DNA of 64,000 nucleotides from Myxococcales bacterium. Lineage in GTDB: Bacteria; Myxococcota_A; Polyangia; Polyangiales; Ga0077539. The notes below the pieces were generated by a model, which was not told the DNA's origin, did not search any database, and worked only from the letters and a program-made list of their open reading frames with translations. A program made the translations under genes and the position numbers. The stretch covers positions 1 to 64,000 of the forward strand of contig JAEUKI010000095.1 in the NCBI GenBank assembly GCA_016793325.1, given 5' to 3'. Below are positions 40,585 to 50,457 of this stretch, piece after piece (within the stretch, counting starts at the first letter, position 1; every line of letters starts with the position of its first letter).

Positions 40585-42516
40585 GTGTCGACGGACCTGT
40601 ACGGCGTGCGCGTGCTCGCAGTGAACCCCGGCGAGCGGCGCGCGAGGCTTCGGGTGTTCGTGGTGTACGAAACGCGGCCCGACGCCTTCGATCACACGCC
40701 GTTGCCGTTCGACCGAACGTTTTTCCTTCGCGTGCTCGCAGACGTCGGGGTCCCCGAGTGGAAGTACCGGACGCTGCGATCGCCGATCGCCGCGGCGATT
40801 CCCGAGGATCGTCGCTTCGACGAAGCGTGGGTCGACGCGAACGTGTGGCGCTACATCGAGAGCTTCGAGGTCGTCGCGACGCGCAACGAGCCGCTCACAG
40901 ATCCACCCGAAGAGGGGATCACGGTGTTTCACTACGAGCGAAAGGGCTGTTGGGAGCAGGAGTCACGCTTGACGCAAGCGGACTTCGACGTGCGCGTCAC
41001 GCGTCCCGAGTACCTCGCGCACCTCGAGCGCGGGATGAGCTGGGGCACGACGGCCTACGCCACGGCGAGCGACGAGATGCGCGCAGACGAAGCAGCGTTT
41101 CTCCCTGACTTTTTGCGGACGAAAGAGCTCTTTCCCTTCGGGCCTCGCGGCGCGGTGAGGTACACGGCGCTCTCGAACGACGGAGCGTTCCTCGCGGCGA
41201 ACAACAGCTCGGGGCACGCCGTCGTGTACGAGACCCGCGGCTTCACCGAGGTGTTTCGCAGCACCGAGCGCGTGGGCTGGAGCAAGCTCGGGTTCGTCGC
41301 AGGACACCCGTCGCTGTTGTGTCGCAACGCGTACGCGAGCGCGGACAAAGCGCCGCTCATCGACGTGGCGCGCGGTGGAAAGAGCTGCAAATCACCTCGC
41401 GGACTGCTGCTCGACCGAGACGGCAGGCTCCCCTTCGAAGCGAGCATCGACGGCGCGCGCGTGGTCGTGAGCGGCCCCCAGCTGCGCGAGTACGGGGCCG
41501 ACCGCGTCGTCGATCGCGCGTTTGCGAAATCAGGGTGGACCTACCCGACCGCGATCAGCGCGGACGGAAAGGTGATCGCGGGCGTTCCTCGTCCAGGGGA
41601 TGAATCCGTGATCGCGCTGTGGAACGCCGACACCGGCGAAGAGCTCGCTCGCTGGCCCGTCCATCGATCGCCCACATCCGTGGCGCTGTCGCCAGACGGG
41701 CGCTTCGTCGCGTACGCGACCGACTACGACCCAGCGATCGTGCTTCGCGTGTCGGACGGATCCGTTGTTCGTCAGGACAAACGCAGGTCGAATGAGTTTC
41801 TTACGAAGGCCGTCCACTGGGATCCGCGCGGGCGCTTCCTCGTCTCGAAGCTCGAACCATGGAGCCGCAACGGTCCGTGCCACATCCTCGTCGCGCCGAT
41901 CGGCACGTCCAAGCGCCGCCCCAAGGGACCCAAGGCGGTCCGCATCATCGCAGCGCCATCGAAGATGAACCGCGACGCGATCGCCGCCGCGCGGTTGCCA
42001 GCGCTGAGCGACGAGGAGTTCTCCCGCGTCCTCGCGAGGCACAGGGCGTTTCTCGAAGCAGGCGGGCGAGGCGTGACCTACGAGGTGCGCCGTCGGCGTG
42101 GCGTTCCGATCGCGTACTACGAGGCTGGGGAGCGCGATGTGCCCGAGGACGTCGGAGCCCCAGCGGACCTCTCGCGTCGACCGCTGCCGAAGAGCCTCGT
42201 CGGCCTCGACCTCTCGGAGGCAGATCTCACCGCCGTCGCCGCGGAGGGCGTCGACGCCACCGACGCCGTGATGATCGGCGCGACAGCGACGGACGCGAGC
42301 TTCGAGCGAGCCTGCTTTCGCAACGCAAACCTCACCCGCGTGAACTTCACGCGATCCAACCTGCGCGGCGCGGACTTTCGCAGCGCGAATCTGCAGCAGT
42401 GCGACTTCGAGCGCTGCGACCTCACCGGCGCGGACTTCACCGGCGCGAAATTTGGTGGGCTGAATTTCAAGTTCGCGATCCTCGACGGCATCGTCGGGTT
42501 CGGAACGGACCTGTAG
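40585..42516 (+). CDS. Hypothetical protein with beta-propeller repeats and C-terminal pentapeptide repeats
   Basis: The GTG at 40585 (STDLYGVRVLAVNPGERRAR) is preferred, since residues before it look non-coding; about 643 residues follow. The middle (about 200-470) has WD40/beta-propeller-like strands such as ALSNDGAFLAANNSSGHAVVY, ALSPDGRFVAYATDYDPAI and VIALWNADTGEELARWPVH. The C-terminal 80 residues form a right-handed quadrilateral helix of pentapeptide repeats (DLSEADLTAVAAEGVDATDA, then ACFRNANLTRVNFTRSNLRG). The combination suggests a protein-interaction scaffold. No signal peptide is present. Confidence 0.72.
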   Translation: MSTDLYGVRVLAVNPGERRARLRVFVVYETRPDAFDHTPLPFDRTFFLRVLADVGVPEWKYRTLRSPIAAAIPEDRRFDEAWVDANVWRYIESFEVVATRNEPLTDPPEEGITVFHYERKGCWEQESRLTQADFDVRVTRPEYLAHLERGMSWGTTAYATASDEMRADEAAFLPDFLRTKELFPFGPRGAVRYTALSNDGAFLAANNSSGHAVVYETRGFTEVFRSTERVGWSKLGFVAGHPSLLCRNAYASADKAPLIDVARGGKSCKSPRGLLLDRDGRLPFEASIDGARVVVSGPQLREYGADRVVDRAFAKSGWTYPTAISADGKVIAGVPRPGDESVIALWNADTGEELARWPVHRSPTSVALSPDGRFVAYATDYDPAIVLRVSDGSVVRQDKRRSNEFLTKAVHWDPRGRFLVSKLEPWSRNGPCHILVAPIGTSKRRPKGPKAVRIIAAPSKMNRDAIAAARLPALSDEEFSRVLARHRAFLEAGGRGVTYEVRRRRGVPIAYYEAGERDVPEDVGAPADLSRRPLPKSLVGLDLSEADLTAVAAEGVDATDAVMIGATATDASFERACFRNANLTRVNFTRSNLRGADFRSANLQQCDFERCDLTGADFTGAKFGGLNFKFAILDGIVGFGTDL

Positions 42517-42571
42517 ACAGCCCCCACTCACCGTCGACCGTCGACCGTCGATTCGCCGCGAGATACAGCGG

Positions 42572-43786
42572 CTACTTCGCGCCGGCGCGGGGCGCACGCG
42601 GAGGCCACTCGCCCGCAGCCCCGCCGCGAGCCGCCGAGTCCGCCCCGCGCATCACGCTCGCGGCAGGCGCGGGTGCAGCAGCGGGCGTCTCCGTGCGCTC
42701 GACCTTGGGCGCGCGCTTGCGTGATTTCGGCGCGGCGGGCTCAGCGGCCACCGGCGCGGCCGCGGGCTCGCTTTTGATTACGTGTGCTGCAGCGACGCTC
42801 GCCGAGCGCTCGGCGGTGCGCGCGGCGCCCGTGCCCTTCTCGATCGCCTTCACCAGCGCTTGATAGCCGCGCATCGCGCGCTGAAACTGCACCGTCGCGC
42901 CCTCGCCTGCGCGATCCGGGTGAAACCGCGCGAGCAGCACCTTGCGAGCGCTGTCGATCGCGCGCGCTTCACAGGGCCACGGGAGCTTCGCTTCGTCCAA
43001 GAAGAACTCCGCGTCGAGCGGCAATCCTCGCGGCGACAGCAGCTCTTTTTCTTGCGTGCGATCCTCGGGCTCGGCGTCGTCCGGGAGCCCGCCGAAGCTC
43101 GTGGGCTTGGACTTGCGCTTGCCTGCCTTCGGCGCGGTCTTTCGCTGTTCGCGCGCGAGGCGCTCTCGCTCTTCGCGGGCTCGTCGCTCTTCGCGCTCGC
43201 GCAGGCGCGCTTGCCTCTCGCGCTCGCGCTCTTCGCGCGCTTGCTCTTCGCGCGCTCGCTCGCGCTCTTGCTCCTTCGCGAGCCGCTCGGCCACGCGCTG
43301 CGCCGCGCGCTCGGCGCGCTCGAGGTGCGCGCGGATCTCTTTGGCGAGCCCCGCGATCGGCGAGCGAACGCGCCCTGCGCGCGCGTCGTCGGCGACCACG
43401 AGCGCTCCTTCGCGAAGGGCCTCTGCGACGTTTCGCACCGCCACAGAGGTCACCCGCGCCGAGTCGTCGCCGGACTCGACCTCGGCCGAGAGCTCGGCGA
43501 CGTCCACCGCGAGCTCGCCGTCGAACAGCCCCGTCGTGCGCACGGGCTTGCCCGGCTTCCACGAGCCAGTGTCCTTCGCGCCCTCGCGGGTCCTGCGAAA
43601 CAGCTTCTGATCCGCGAGCCACCAGACGCACTCGGCGAGCAGCGAGAGCGGCTCGCGCACGCGCTCGAGCTCGTCGTCGAGCGCGGCGCGAAAGGTCTCG
43701 CCCACTGTCGGCGAGGCGTCCAACGTGAACAGCGCGGAGAGCGCCGGCGAAGGCTTCACTCGAAACGAGATCGTTCGCAGTCCCAT
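42572..43786 (-). CDS. Coiled-coil protein with a C-terminal J-domain-like segment
   Basis: The 404-residue product has an N-terminal mixed domain (1-135, including a WWLADQKLFRRTR segment). A long, highly charged coiled coil of Glu/Arg/Gln repeats follows (about 140-225). Near residue 300 is AIDSARKVLLARFHPDRAGEG followed by FQRAMRGYQALVKAIEKG, the HPD-centred pattern of helices II and III of a DnaJ J-domain. A Lys/Ala/Pro-rich tail follows. It may recruit Hsp70, but the usual helix I is not clearly present. There is no signal peptide. The gene neighbours the duplicated-domain gene at 43831, 44 bp apart. Confidence 0.7.
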   Translation of the reverse strand: MGLRTISFRVKPSPALSALFTLDASPTVGETFRAALDDELERVREPLSLLAECVWWLADQKLFRRTREGAKDTGSWKPGKPVRTTGLFDGELAVDVAELSAEVESGDDSARVTSVAVRNVAEALREGALVVADDARAGRVRSPIAGLAKEIRAHLERAERAAQRVAERLAKEQERERAREEQAREERERERQARLREREERRAREERERLAREQRKTAPKAGKRKSKPTSFGGLPDDAEPEDRTQEKELLSPRGLPLDAEFFLDEAKLPWPCEARAIDSARKVLLARFHPDRAGEGATVQFQRAMRGYQALVKAIEKGTGAARTAERSASVAAAHVIKSEPAAAPVAAEPAAPKSRKRAPKVERTETPAAAPAPAASVMRGADSAARGGAAGEWPPRAPRAGAK

Positions 43787-43830
43787 GGCAGATTCGCTCC
43801 GGTCGACGGCTGGGCGGTCTCAGCGCGCGC

Positions 43831-44508
43831 TCACGCGACGCGCGCGGGAAGCAAGTTGCCCGCGAACACGCGGTCGAGGTCCATGCTCTCGATCCCGCGC
43901 TCCCAGTTCTTCGTGCGCGATTGCAGCCAGAGCGCGAGCGCGGCGACGTTGGCCTCGACGCTCACTTGTCGCTTGGAGACCTTCTCGACGATCGAGCCCG
44001 AGGGCAATCGCATGCGCAGCCGCGCGTTGTTCGCCGCGCCGTCCCAGTTGAGCTTCACGTCACCCTCGGCGATCCCGAGCCGCTCGAGGCTCGAACGAAA
44101 CACCTCGATGCTCTCTTCGATCGTGCGCTCGCCCGTGTAGAGCCCCTTCTTCGACGAAGCGGCCTCGCTCTCGGCGCCAGCGCCGACGATCGCGAGCGCC
44201 ATGCTGTCGGCGAACGCCTCGGCGAAGGTCTCGATCGCGCGCTCGATGTTGCGCGCGCGGTCCTCGAGCCAGAGCGCGAGGCACGCGAGGTTGGCGTCGT
44301 ACGTGGGCTGCGTGTCGCACGAACGCTCGACCCGCGCGCCCTTGAACGTAAACGCCACCTTGGCCCCCTCCCCCTCGCCCTTGCTCACCTCGAGCTTGCC
44401 GAGCCCGATGCGCTTGGCCGTGCGCGAGAGCTTCTCGCGGGCCTCGGCGCCGGTCATCGAGCCCTTGTACAAATTCTTTCGTCGCGTCGGTTCGCTCACA
44501 GTGGTCAT
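43831..44508 (-). CDS. Hypothetical protein with an internal duplication
   Basis: The 225-residue product has two related halves. Residues about 15-110 contain KLEVSKGEGEGAKVAFTF and LACLALWLEDRARNIERAIETF. Residues about 130-215 contain DVKLNWDGAANNARLRMRLP and VAALALWLQSRTKNWERGIESM. The matching LALWL-x2-R-x-(R/K)-N-x-ERxIE segments show the repeat plainly. No known family, signal peptide or catalytic motif is seen. Start codon usage and spacing from the J-domain gene fit a two-gene unit. Confidence 0.7.
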   Translation of the reverse strand: MTTVSEPTRRKNLYKGSMTGAEAREKLSRTAKRIGLGKLEVSKGEGEGAKVAFTFKGARVERSCDTQPTYDANLACLALWLEDRARNIERAIETFAEAFADSMALAIVGAGAESEAASSKKGLYTGERTIEESIEVFRSSLERLGIAEGDVKLNWDGAANNARLRMRLPSGSIVEKVSKRQVSVEANVAALALWLQSRTKNWERGIESMDLDRVFAGNLLPARVA

Positions 44509-44680
44509 CGCGTGCTCTCCATGGCTTCTCGCGCCGAGGGCTTCGACCCCGAGGCGCTGTTCACGGACGAGACCAGGCTCGTCTGTCGAAACAATGGAGC
44601 CACCGTACGCGCAGTTTCACACGCGCGCACGCGAGCACGGACAGAGTATGTCAGCGATATTCTAGCTGTATTTTCGCTGA

Positions 44681-46264
44681 CTATTCGGGGGTATTTCCGT
44701 CGACCCAGGCGACGAACAGCGCTTCGGAAACAGGGTCGAGCGGGAGGTCCGGCGGCATGCGTCGCTCGCGCAGCGCGAGGCGCAACGAGACGCGCCGCTG
44801 CGAGAGCAAGCGATAGGTCCCGAGCTCTTCGGCGACCGAGTTCGTGTGGCACCGCGCGCAGCGCGCTCGATAGAGCGCGTCGATGTCCATCGCGTACGTC
44901 GGAACGCGACCGAACGGGGACTGATAGCCGAACCCGATCGTCCGCTCGATCATCGCGTCCGCGTAGCGAACGACGACGCGCACCGCGTGCGGCCCGTACG
45001 GTCCGTCGGGCCTGCGCGGAAGCTGCGTCGCGAGCTCGCGCGAACGCGCGCCGGTGTGGGTTACGATGGGCATCCCCATCGCGCCGGTCTCCGTCGTGTA
45101 GCCCCAGCCCCACGGAGCCTCGGTCCTCCGCGCGCTCGGCATCGCCTCGCCGTCGACGTAGTACTCGACCGCGGTCGGGTTGGCGTCGCGCCACGGAGTG
45201 ACCTCGAGCGACGCGGTCGGAGACACCACCACTTCGCCGTCGCGTAGGCCAGAGATACGCAAGCGCTCTTCGACGTCGACGCGGATGAGCCCGCCGTCGT
45301 CGTCGATCGCGATCGCGCTGTTTCCGCTGGCGTCCGCGTAGATCCTCGAGAGCTGACCGAGCTTCGGGTCGCGCGCGAGCGCCTCCCATCGAACGCCGTC
45401 GGTGCGGAGAATGTCCGTCCCCCACACGACCCACGCGAAGCCACCTCCGCCGGCGACCGCGTCGGGCTCTGCGCGACCGCCGCCGATGCCGAAGCCCGAA
45501 GCCTCGTTTCCCTTCAAGAACAGAACGCCGCGCGAAGACGCGACCACCGCGCGATCGTCGCCCATCGACGCGAGCCCGTGCACCGCGCCGAGCGTGATGT
45601 TCGTCGGCATCTCGATGAACGTCGGGGCCGCGCCTTCGCGCACGCGCACGCGGCGAACGCCCGCTCCCACGCGGAGCCACGCTTCGCGGCCGAGCGTCGA
45701 GCGCACGGACGCGAGCTCTTCAGCGTCCGTCACCGCGCCACGCGCGTCATCGACGCGCACCCAACGCGACGCAGCGCCGAGGTAGAGCCCCGTCGGCGTC
45801 GCCCACAGCGCCTCGTCGCCGAGCCGCGTAAACGTCCGCGCCCCGCGCAAGAACATCGGGAGCTGCGCAGCGCGAACGAGCGAGTTCTGCACGAGGAGCC
45901 CCGCGCCCGGCGTGAGCGCGAAGAGCTCGTTGGCCGAGCGCGCGACGACGTTGGACACGCGAACGTCGTCTGCGACCGGCGACTCGCCTGGGACACGATC
46001 GATCGCGACCGCCGCCCCGCGCGCGTCGATCGAGAAGAAGCGACCGTCGCGCGTGACGACCACCGCTTGCCCCTCGTCGCCCATCCACGCGCGAAACGCC
46101 TGCGCTCCCGCAGGCAGCGCCACGCGCCGCGCGACGAAGGGCATCCGCGCCATCGCGATCGGCACCGGCAACGTGTCCGGGTTGGTCGGGGGCGGCGCAG
46201 GCGCGCACGACGCGAGCGCGAGCAACAACGGAAGCGCTCGAAGCTTCTTCGAAGCGAACACCAT
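44681..46264 (-). CDS. Lipoprotein with one c-type haem motif
   Basis: The start is the ATG at 46264, which shares its A with the TGA of the preceding FG-GAP gene (TGATG), so the genes are coupled; the lipobox follows (PLLLALASC). The 527-residue product is mostly beta-rich, with short repeat-like strands similar to a propeller (VVVTRDGRFFSIDARGAAVA, then RSANELFALTPGAGLLVQ). Near the C-terminus is CARCH (469-473), a CXXCH haem-attachment motif in the context YRARCARCHTNSVAEELGTY. RRMPPDLPLDPVSEALFVAW follows, a Met/Pro-containing segment as in cytochrome c domains. It probably sits at the outer membrane or periplasm as part of the adjacent secreted system. Confidence 0.8.
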   Translation of the reverse strand: MVFASKKLRALPLLLALASCAPAPPPTNPDTLPVPIAMARMPFVARRVALPAGAQAFRAWMGDEGQAVVVTRDGRFFSIDARGAAVAIDRVPGESPVADDVRVSNVVARSANELFALTPGAGLLVQNSLVRAAQLPMFLRGARTFTRLGDEALWATPTGLYLGAASRWVRVDDARGAVTDAEELASVRSTLGREAWLRVGAGVRRVRVREGAAPTFIEMPTNITLGAVHGLASMGDDRAVVASSRGVLFLKGNEASGFGIGGGRAEPDAVAGGGGFAWVVWGTDILRTDGVRWEALARDPKLGQLSRIYADASGNSAIAIDDDGGLIRVDVEERLRISGLRDGEVVVSPTASLEVTPWRDANPTAVEYYVDGEAMPSARRTEAPWGWGYTTETGAMGMPIVTHTGARSRELATQLPRRPDGPYGPHAVRVVVRYADAMIERTIGFGYQSPFGRVPTYAMDIDALYRARCARCHTNSVAEELGTYRLLSQRRVSLRLALRERRMPPDLPLDPVSEALFVAWVDGNTPE

Positions 46265-49200
46265 CACGGAACCTCCACGCGCCATCGGTAGCCAGCGCCG
46301 AGCTCACCGCCCGCGCCGTTGCGCGACGCGAGCGGCGAACCCACGAGCAAGTACGCGCCCGCGCTCATGGTCGCCATCGCGGCCGTCGCGGCGCCGAAGT
46401 CACCGCGCTCGCGCGTCGCGCCGACAGCGATCAGCCACGGGTCTTGCGTGAGCGCGGCTTGGGTGAACGCCGTTCCGCCGCGGAAGCCGTAGACCGCGCC
46501 GGCGAAATCGCCGCCGATCGAGTCGTCGGGCGAACCGACGAAGAGCTCGGCGACGTTGTCGCGCGTGACGTCCGCGATCGCGATCGACGCACCCCATCGG
46601 GTCACGATCGCGCTCTGCACGGGCGCGACGAGCCGGTGCGGCGCGGCCAGCGTTCGAACGCCGAGCGCCATGTAGTCTCCGTCGCGAACGAACGCATCGC
46701 GCACCGCGCCCGCAGGGCAGCCCGTCGTCGCGCAGAGCGCGAGCGTGCGGCCCGAGAGGACCTCCACCGCGGGCCCGCGAAACGGGCCGAACGCGAGGTC
46801 CGCCGAGCGATACACGACGTCCGCGACGCGGTCGCCGTCGAGGTCTCCTGCGCCGAGCGCGAACACGCGGCCCATCGTGCTCGGGACGCCCGGCAAATCG
46901 ACGACGTCGTTGGCGCGCGAGTCCACGTCACCTGCGACGTTGTCTGCGAAATTGCGCTCGTCCGCGACGATGTGCATCGCGACGGGCCTTCGAAACGCGC
47001 AGGCCGGCGGCGTCGTTCGACCCGCGTCTGCGTTGGCGCCGAAGACCAACAAGAAGCCCGCGCGCGCCGCGGCGCTCGGGTTGGTCCCTGCGGCGTTGCG
47101 CTGGAGCGAGATCGTCACTTCGTCGCAGCCGTCGCCGTTGAGGTCACCCACGCCGTCGACCGAGGTCCCGTAGAACGTCGTGTCCGTCGGCGCGTTGGGG
47201 CCGACGGTGAACGCGTCGCCCGCGTTGCACACGTACAGCGGGTTCGTCCCGGTATTTTCGCGGCCGAGGACGACTTCGGCGCCGTTCGAATCGGTCCCGC
47301 CAGGGCGCCCCACGACGAGGTCGTCGCGCCCATCCCCGTCGACGTCCGCGGACGCGATCGAGAAGCCGAAGCCGTTGAGCCGGATGTTCTGCAGCGATCC
47401 GCCGGAGAGCGTGAGGATCTCTTGCCGTGTGATCACGCGCCATCGCTCGACGAGCTGACCGCCCATGAGCTTGTACACGTGGATGATCCCGCGGCCGTTC
47501 GCGGTCTGCGGCGTGCGCATGGCGCCCGCGTCGCCCGTGCCCGCGGTCTGTCCGAGCAGCTTGCACTGCGCGGGGACGTCAGCGAGGCGCGAGTCCACGC
47601 CCTCGGCGCGCTCGGCGACGGCGAGCTCTTGCGTTCCATCGCCGTCGAAATCGAGCGCGATCGTGGGCGAGGCTGCGCCCGTCGCGAACGTCTTGGCGTA
47701 GCGCGCGAGCGGCATCCGCGAGGCGCTCGGGTAGAGCTCCGTCGCGCCCACGCTCGCGGTCTGCGAAGCGCGCGCGGTCATCGTCGCGGGCGAGTGCGAG
47801 AACGGCGCGCCCACGACCGACTCGACCGCGGTCGCGGAGCTGAGCGACCCGAGCGCCACGACGGTGCCCGCGCGATCGCCCGAGGCCTGCATCGGCAAGA
47901 CGATCGTTCGACGCGAGGGCGCCATCGCCCAGCGCGCGGCGAGCGGCCCTGCACCTGGACCCACATATTCAATCGAGCCCGCAAATGGCTGAAGAACCAT
48001 CGCGCTGCCCTCGGTGATCATCGTGTCCCGAAACCCGTGCCACACCGCGAGGCCTGCGCCCATGCCCATCGCCGGCGCGATCGCCGCGACGCGCATGCCC
48101 GTGAGCTCCGTCGGAACGGTGTTGGGCATCGGCATCGCGCCGTCGACGATGCGCGTCGGGAGCATCACTTGTCCCGTTCCCGTGACGAGCGAGCGCACGG
48201 GGAAGGCGTAGACAGCGCCGCTCACGGCGGGCGCTGCGGCGGCGGTCTGCGTCGTGGCCGAGACGATGTAGTCCGCTGCGCCGTCGCCGTCGACGTCGCC
48301 CACCGACGCGTGTCGTCCGAGCCCGCGCTGCGCGATCTCGCCGTACGCAAAGGTCTGCGCGCTCGACGCGCTCACGATGCGCACGGGCCGCACGCCCATC
48401 GCGTCCGGCATGTTCGCCGCAGGAAACTGCGCCCGCGTGAACACCCACAGCCCGCCCGCGCTCGCGACGGTCGAGCCCATCGTCGCGCCCGGCGCGTTGA
48501 AGTTGAACGACCGCACGACGAGCGCCGACGTCATCCCGTCGCGCACGACGTCGAGCGCTTGCCCGAAGAGCTGGTTGTTCGAGCGCTGCTCGACCGGCAA
48601 CTGAATGCTCCACGCGGGAAAGCGCTCGAACTGCGCGTCGTTGACCCCGCGATACACGAGGACGACGCCGTGCCCTGCGCTCGCGGTGCCCATCGCGACG
48701 TGCGACTCGTTGGGGGCGCCCACGGCGAGGTCGAGCTTGTTGTCGTTGTCGACGTCGATGAGCGCGAGCGCGCGCCCGGCGCCGATCAAGAACGGCGAGC
48801 ACGCAGGCGGAGCGTCCGTGTCGCTTCGCGGCGCCTGCACGTCGATCACTTGCCAGGGGACGTTTTCGAACACGCCGCGCACTGGTGGAGCGCCGGGCGT
48901 GCGGGCGATTCCGCGGTAGATGTACACACGTCCGCCGTTGCATCGCAGCGCCGCCGCGCGCGGACGGTCCATCGGACGCACGGCGTTCGGCGCGCCCACG
49001 ATCAACTCGGGGGCCATGTCGCCGTTGAGGTCCGCGACCGTGATGGCAGAGCCGAAGCGATCGTTGATGTCCTCGCCGTTGAGCACGCGCTCGAAGGTGG
49101 TGCTCAAGCCCTCGCTCGTTCCGAGGTAGAGCGCGAAGGCGCCGCGGTCGCTCTCGCCGAGGTCCGAGTCCGGAACGCCCACGAGCACGTCGTCGAACCC

Positions 49201-50364
49201 GTCCGCGTTGACGTCGCGCACGAGCAAGACGCTCCCGAAGCGGTCCTCGGTGTTCTCTCCTTCGACGATCGTCGTCGGCGTCGCCGCGAAGCCCCCCGCG
49301 GCCGCGCCGTGGTACACGAGCACGCCGCCCGCGTTGCGACCGGTGAACCTCCGGCGCATCAAATCCGCGATCGATCGCTCGGCGTGCCCGACGATCAAGT
49401 CCGGGACGCGGTCGCCGTTCACGTCGCCCACCGCGAGGTCTCCCGCTTGCGTCTGAAGCCCTCGGCGCTGCGGAGCAGGCGAGACCTCTTCACCGACGAG
49501 CACGCGAACGCGCGAGGTCTCGCTCGAGGCCATGTCGTTGACCGTCACGTCGACGAAGCCGACGCTCCCCGTCGCTTCGAAGTACGACCGCGAGCCTTCT
49601 TGCACGACGCGGCCGCGCGACATGTCGCTGAGCGTGTAGCGGTAGTTTCCCGACCCGCCGATCCAATCGAGCTCGACGCGCTCGCCGCTCGCCACGGCGA
49701 GCACGGCGGCGCGCGGGCGCAGCGGCGTGCCCGCGCCCACTTCGACCACGAGCCGAGCGCTCTTTTGCGCGCCGTCATCCGTGGCGACGATCTGGTACTC
49801 GCCGTCCACCATGCCCGCGGTGAACACGCCAGCGCTCGTGATCGAGCCCATCGCGCCCGCGCCCGCGGGGCGCGCGAAGATCTCGTAGCGCAGCGGCCCC
49901 ACGACGTTTTGCGCGGTGAACGTCGCCATCGCGCCGCGCGCCACCGTGGCGCGCTCGGGCGTCACTGAAAACGGGCCCACGATTTCAACAGTGGTCCGCG
50001 CTTGCAGACCACAGTTCGAGTCCATCGCGACGACGGTCACGCGGCCCGCGCGCGAGCCCGCGCGAAAACCTCCGCCCGGCTCGACGTAGGCCCCGAGCGT
50101 CTCGCCCTCGACCCGCAGCGGCGCGATGCCCGAGCCGCCTTCGACGCGGAGGCTGATCGCGCGATCGGTGGCGACGCGAGGCATCGACGGCTCGATGCGA
50201 AGCGGGTTGCACGAGAACACGCGGTCCTCGAGGGACACGTCGAGCTCGAACGCGTCGGGGTTGTTGTTCGACGAGGGCGAGCACGCGCAGAGCGCCGCGG
50301 CGGAGAGGAGCAAGCCGCACGCGCGCGACGAGCGCGTAATCGAGGGGAGTCGCTCGAGACGCAT
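46264..50364 (-). CDS. Large FG-GAP repeat lipoprotein
   Basis: The 1366-residue product begins with a lipoprotein signal (LLLSAAALCACSPSS). Two or three Ig-like beta segments come first (about 35-290). A series of FG-GAP/VCBS repeats follows from about 300 to the end. Recognisable calcium-loop forms include DVNGDRVPDLIVG, DVNADGFDDVLVG, DLNGDMAPELIVG, DVDGDGAADYIVS and DVDGDGRDDLVVG, giving an integrin-alpha-like propeller. Such proteins are secreted surface or adhesion proteins. It is translationally coupled to the haem-motif lipoprotein and shares its direction with the DUF1501 and DUF1549-like genes upstream. Confidence 0.88.
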   Translation of the reverse strand: MRLERLPSITRSSRACGLLLSAAALCACSPSSNNNPDAFELDVSLEDRVFSCNPLRIEPSMPRVATDRAISLRVEGGSGIAPLRVEGETLGAYVEPGGGFRAGSRAGRVTVVAMDSNCGLQARTTVEIVGPFSVTPERATVARGAMATFTAQNVVGPLRYEIFARPAGAGAMGSITSAGVFTAGMVDGEYQIVATDDGAQKSARLVVEVGAGTPLRPRAAVLAVASGERVELDWIGGSGNYRYTLSDMSRGRVVQEGSRSYFEATGSVGFVDVTVNDMASSETSRVRVLVGEEVSPAPQRRGLQTQAGDLAVGDVNGDRVPDLIVGHAERSIADLMRRRFTGRNAGGVLVYHGAAAGGFAATPTTIVEGENTEDRFGSVLLVRDVNADGFDDVLVGVPDSDLGESDRGAFALYLGTSEGLSTTFERVLNGEDINDRFGSAITVADLNGDMAPELIVGAPNAVRPMDRPRAAALRCNGGRVYIYRGIARTPGAPPVRGVFENVPWQVIDVQAPRSDTDAPPACSPFLIGAGRALALIDVDNDNKLDLAVGAPNESHVAMGTASAGHGVVLVYRGVNDAQFERFPAWSIQLPVEQRSNNQLFGQALDVVRDGMTSALVVRSFNFNAPGATMGSTVASAGGLWVFTRAQFPAANMPDAMGVRPVRIVSASSAQTFAYGEIAQRGLGRHASVGDVDGDGAADYIVSATTQTAAAAPAVSGAVYAFPVRSLVTGTGQVMLPTRIVDGAMPMPNTVPTELTGMRVAAIAPAMGMGAGLAVWHGFRDTMITEGSAMVLQPFAGSIEYVGPGAGPLAARWAMAPSRRTIVLPMQASGDRAGTVVALGSLSSATAVESVVGAPFSHSPATMTARASQTASVGATELYPSASRMPLARYAKTFATGAASPTIALDFDGDGTQELAVAERAEGVDSRLADVPAQCKLLGQTAGTGDAGAMRTPQTANGRGIIHVYKLMGGQLVERWRVITRQEILTLSGGSLQNIRLNGFGFSIASADVDGDGRDDLVVGRPGGTDSNGAEVVLGRENTGTNPLYVCNAGDAFTVGPNAPTDTTFYGTSVDGVGDLNGDGCDEVTISLQRNAAGTNPSAAARAGFLLVFGANADAGRTTPPACAFRRPVAMHIVADERNFADNVAGDVDSRANDVVDLPGVPSTMGRVFALGAGDLDGDRVADVVYRSADLAFGPFRGPAVEVLSGRTLALCATTGCPAGAVRDAFVRDGDYMALGVRTLAAPHRLVAPVQSAIVTRWGASIAIADVTRDNVAELFVGSPDDSIGGDFAGAVYGFRGGTAFTQAALTQDPWLIAVGATRERGDFGAATAAMATMSAGAYLLVGSPLASRNGAGGELGAGYRWRVEVP

Positions 50365-50457
50365 GCGGCGACTGTACTCGTTTTCGCGCTCAAATTCGCG
50401 GGATTCTTCGCGCTGAGCCTCCCCCGACGCGTCGCGTATCGCGCCTCGCGAAGCGCG

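Noticed and set aside
37596..41108. A 1170-codon plus-strand frame opposite sucA.
   Set aside because: The minus strand encodes an unmistakable SucA; the plus frame has no recognisable domain and runs across gene borders.
46444..49968. A 1174-codon plus-strand frame opposite the FG-GAP gene.
   Set aside because: It is Arg/Glu/Ala-rich shadow sequence with no signal peptide or motif.
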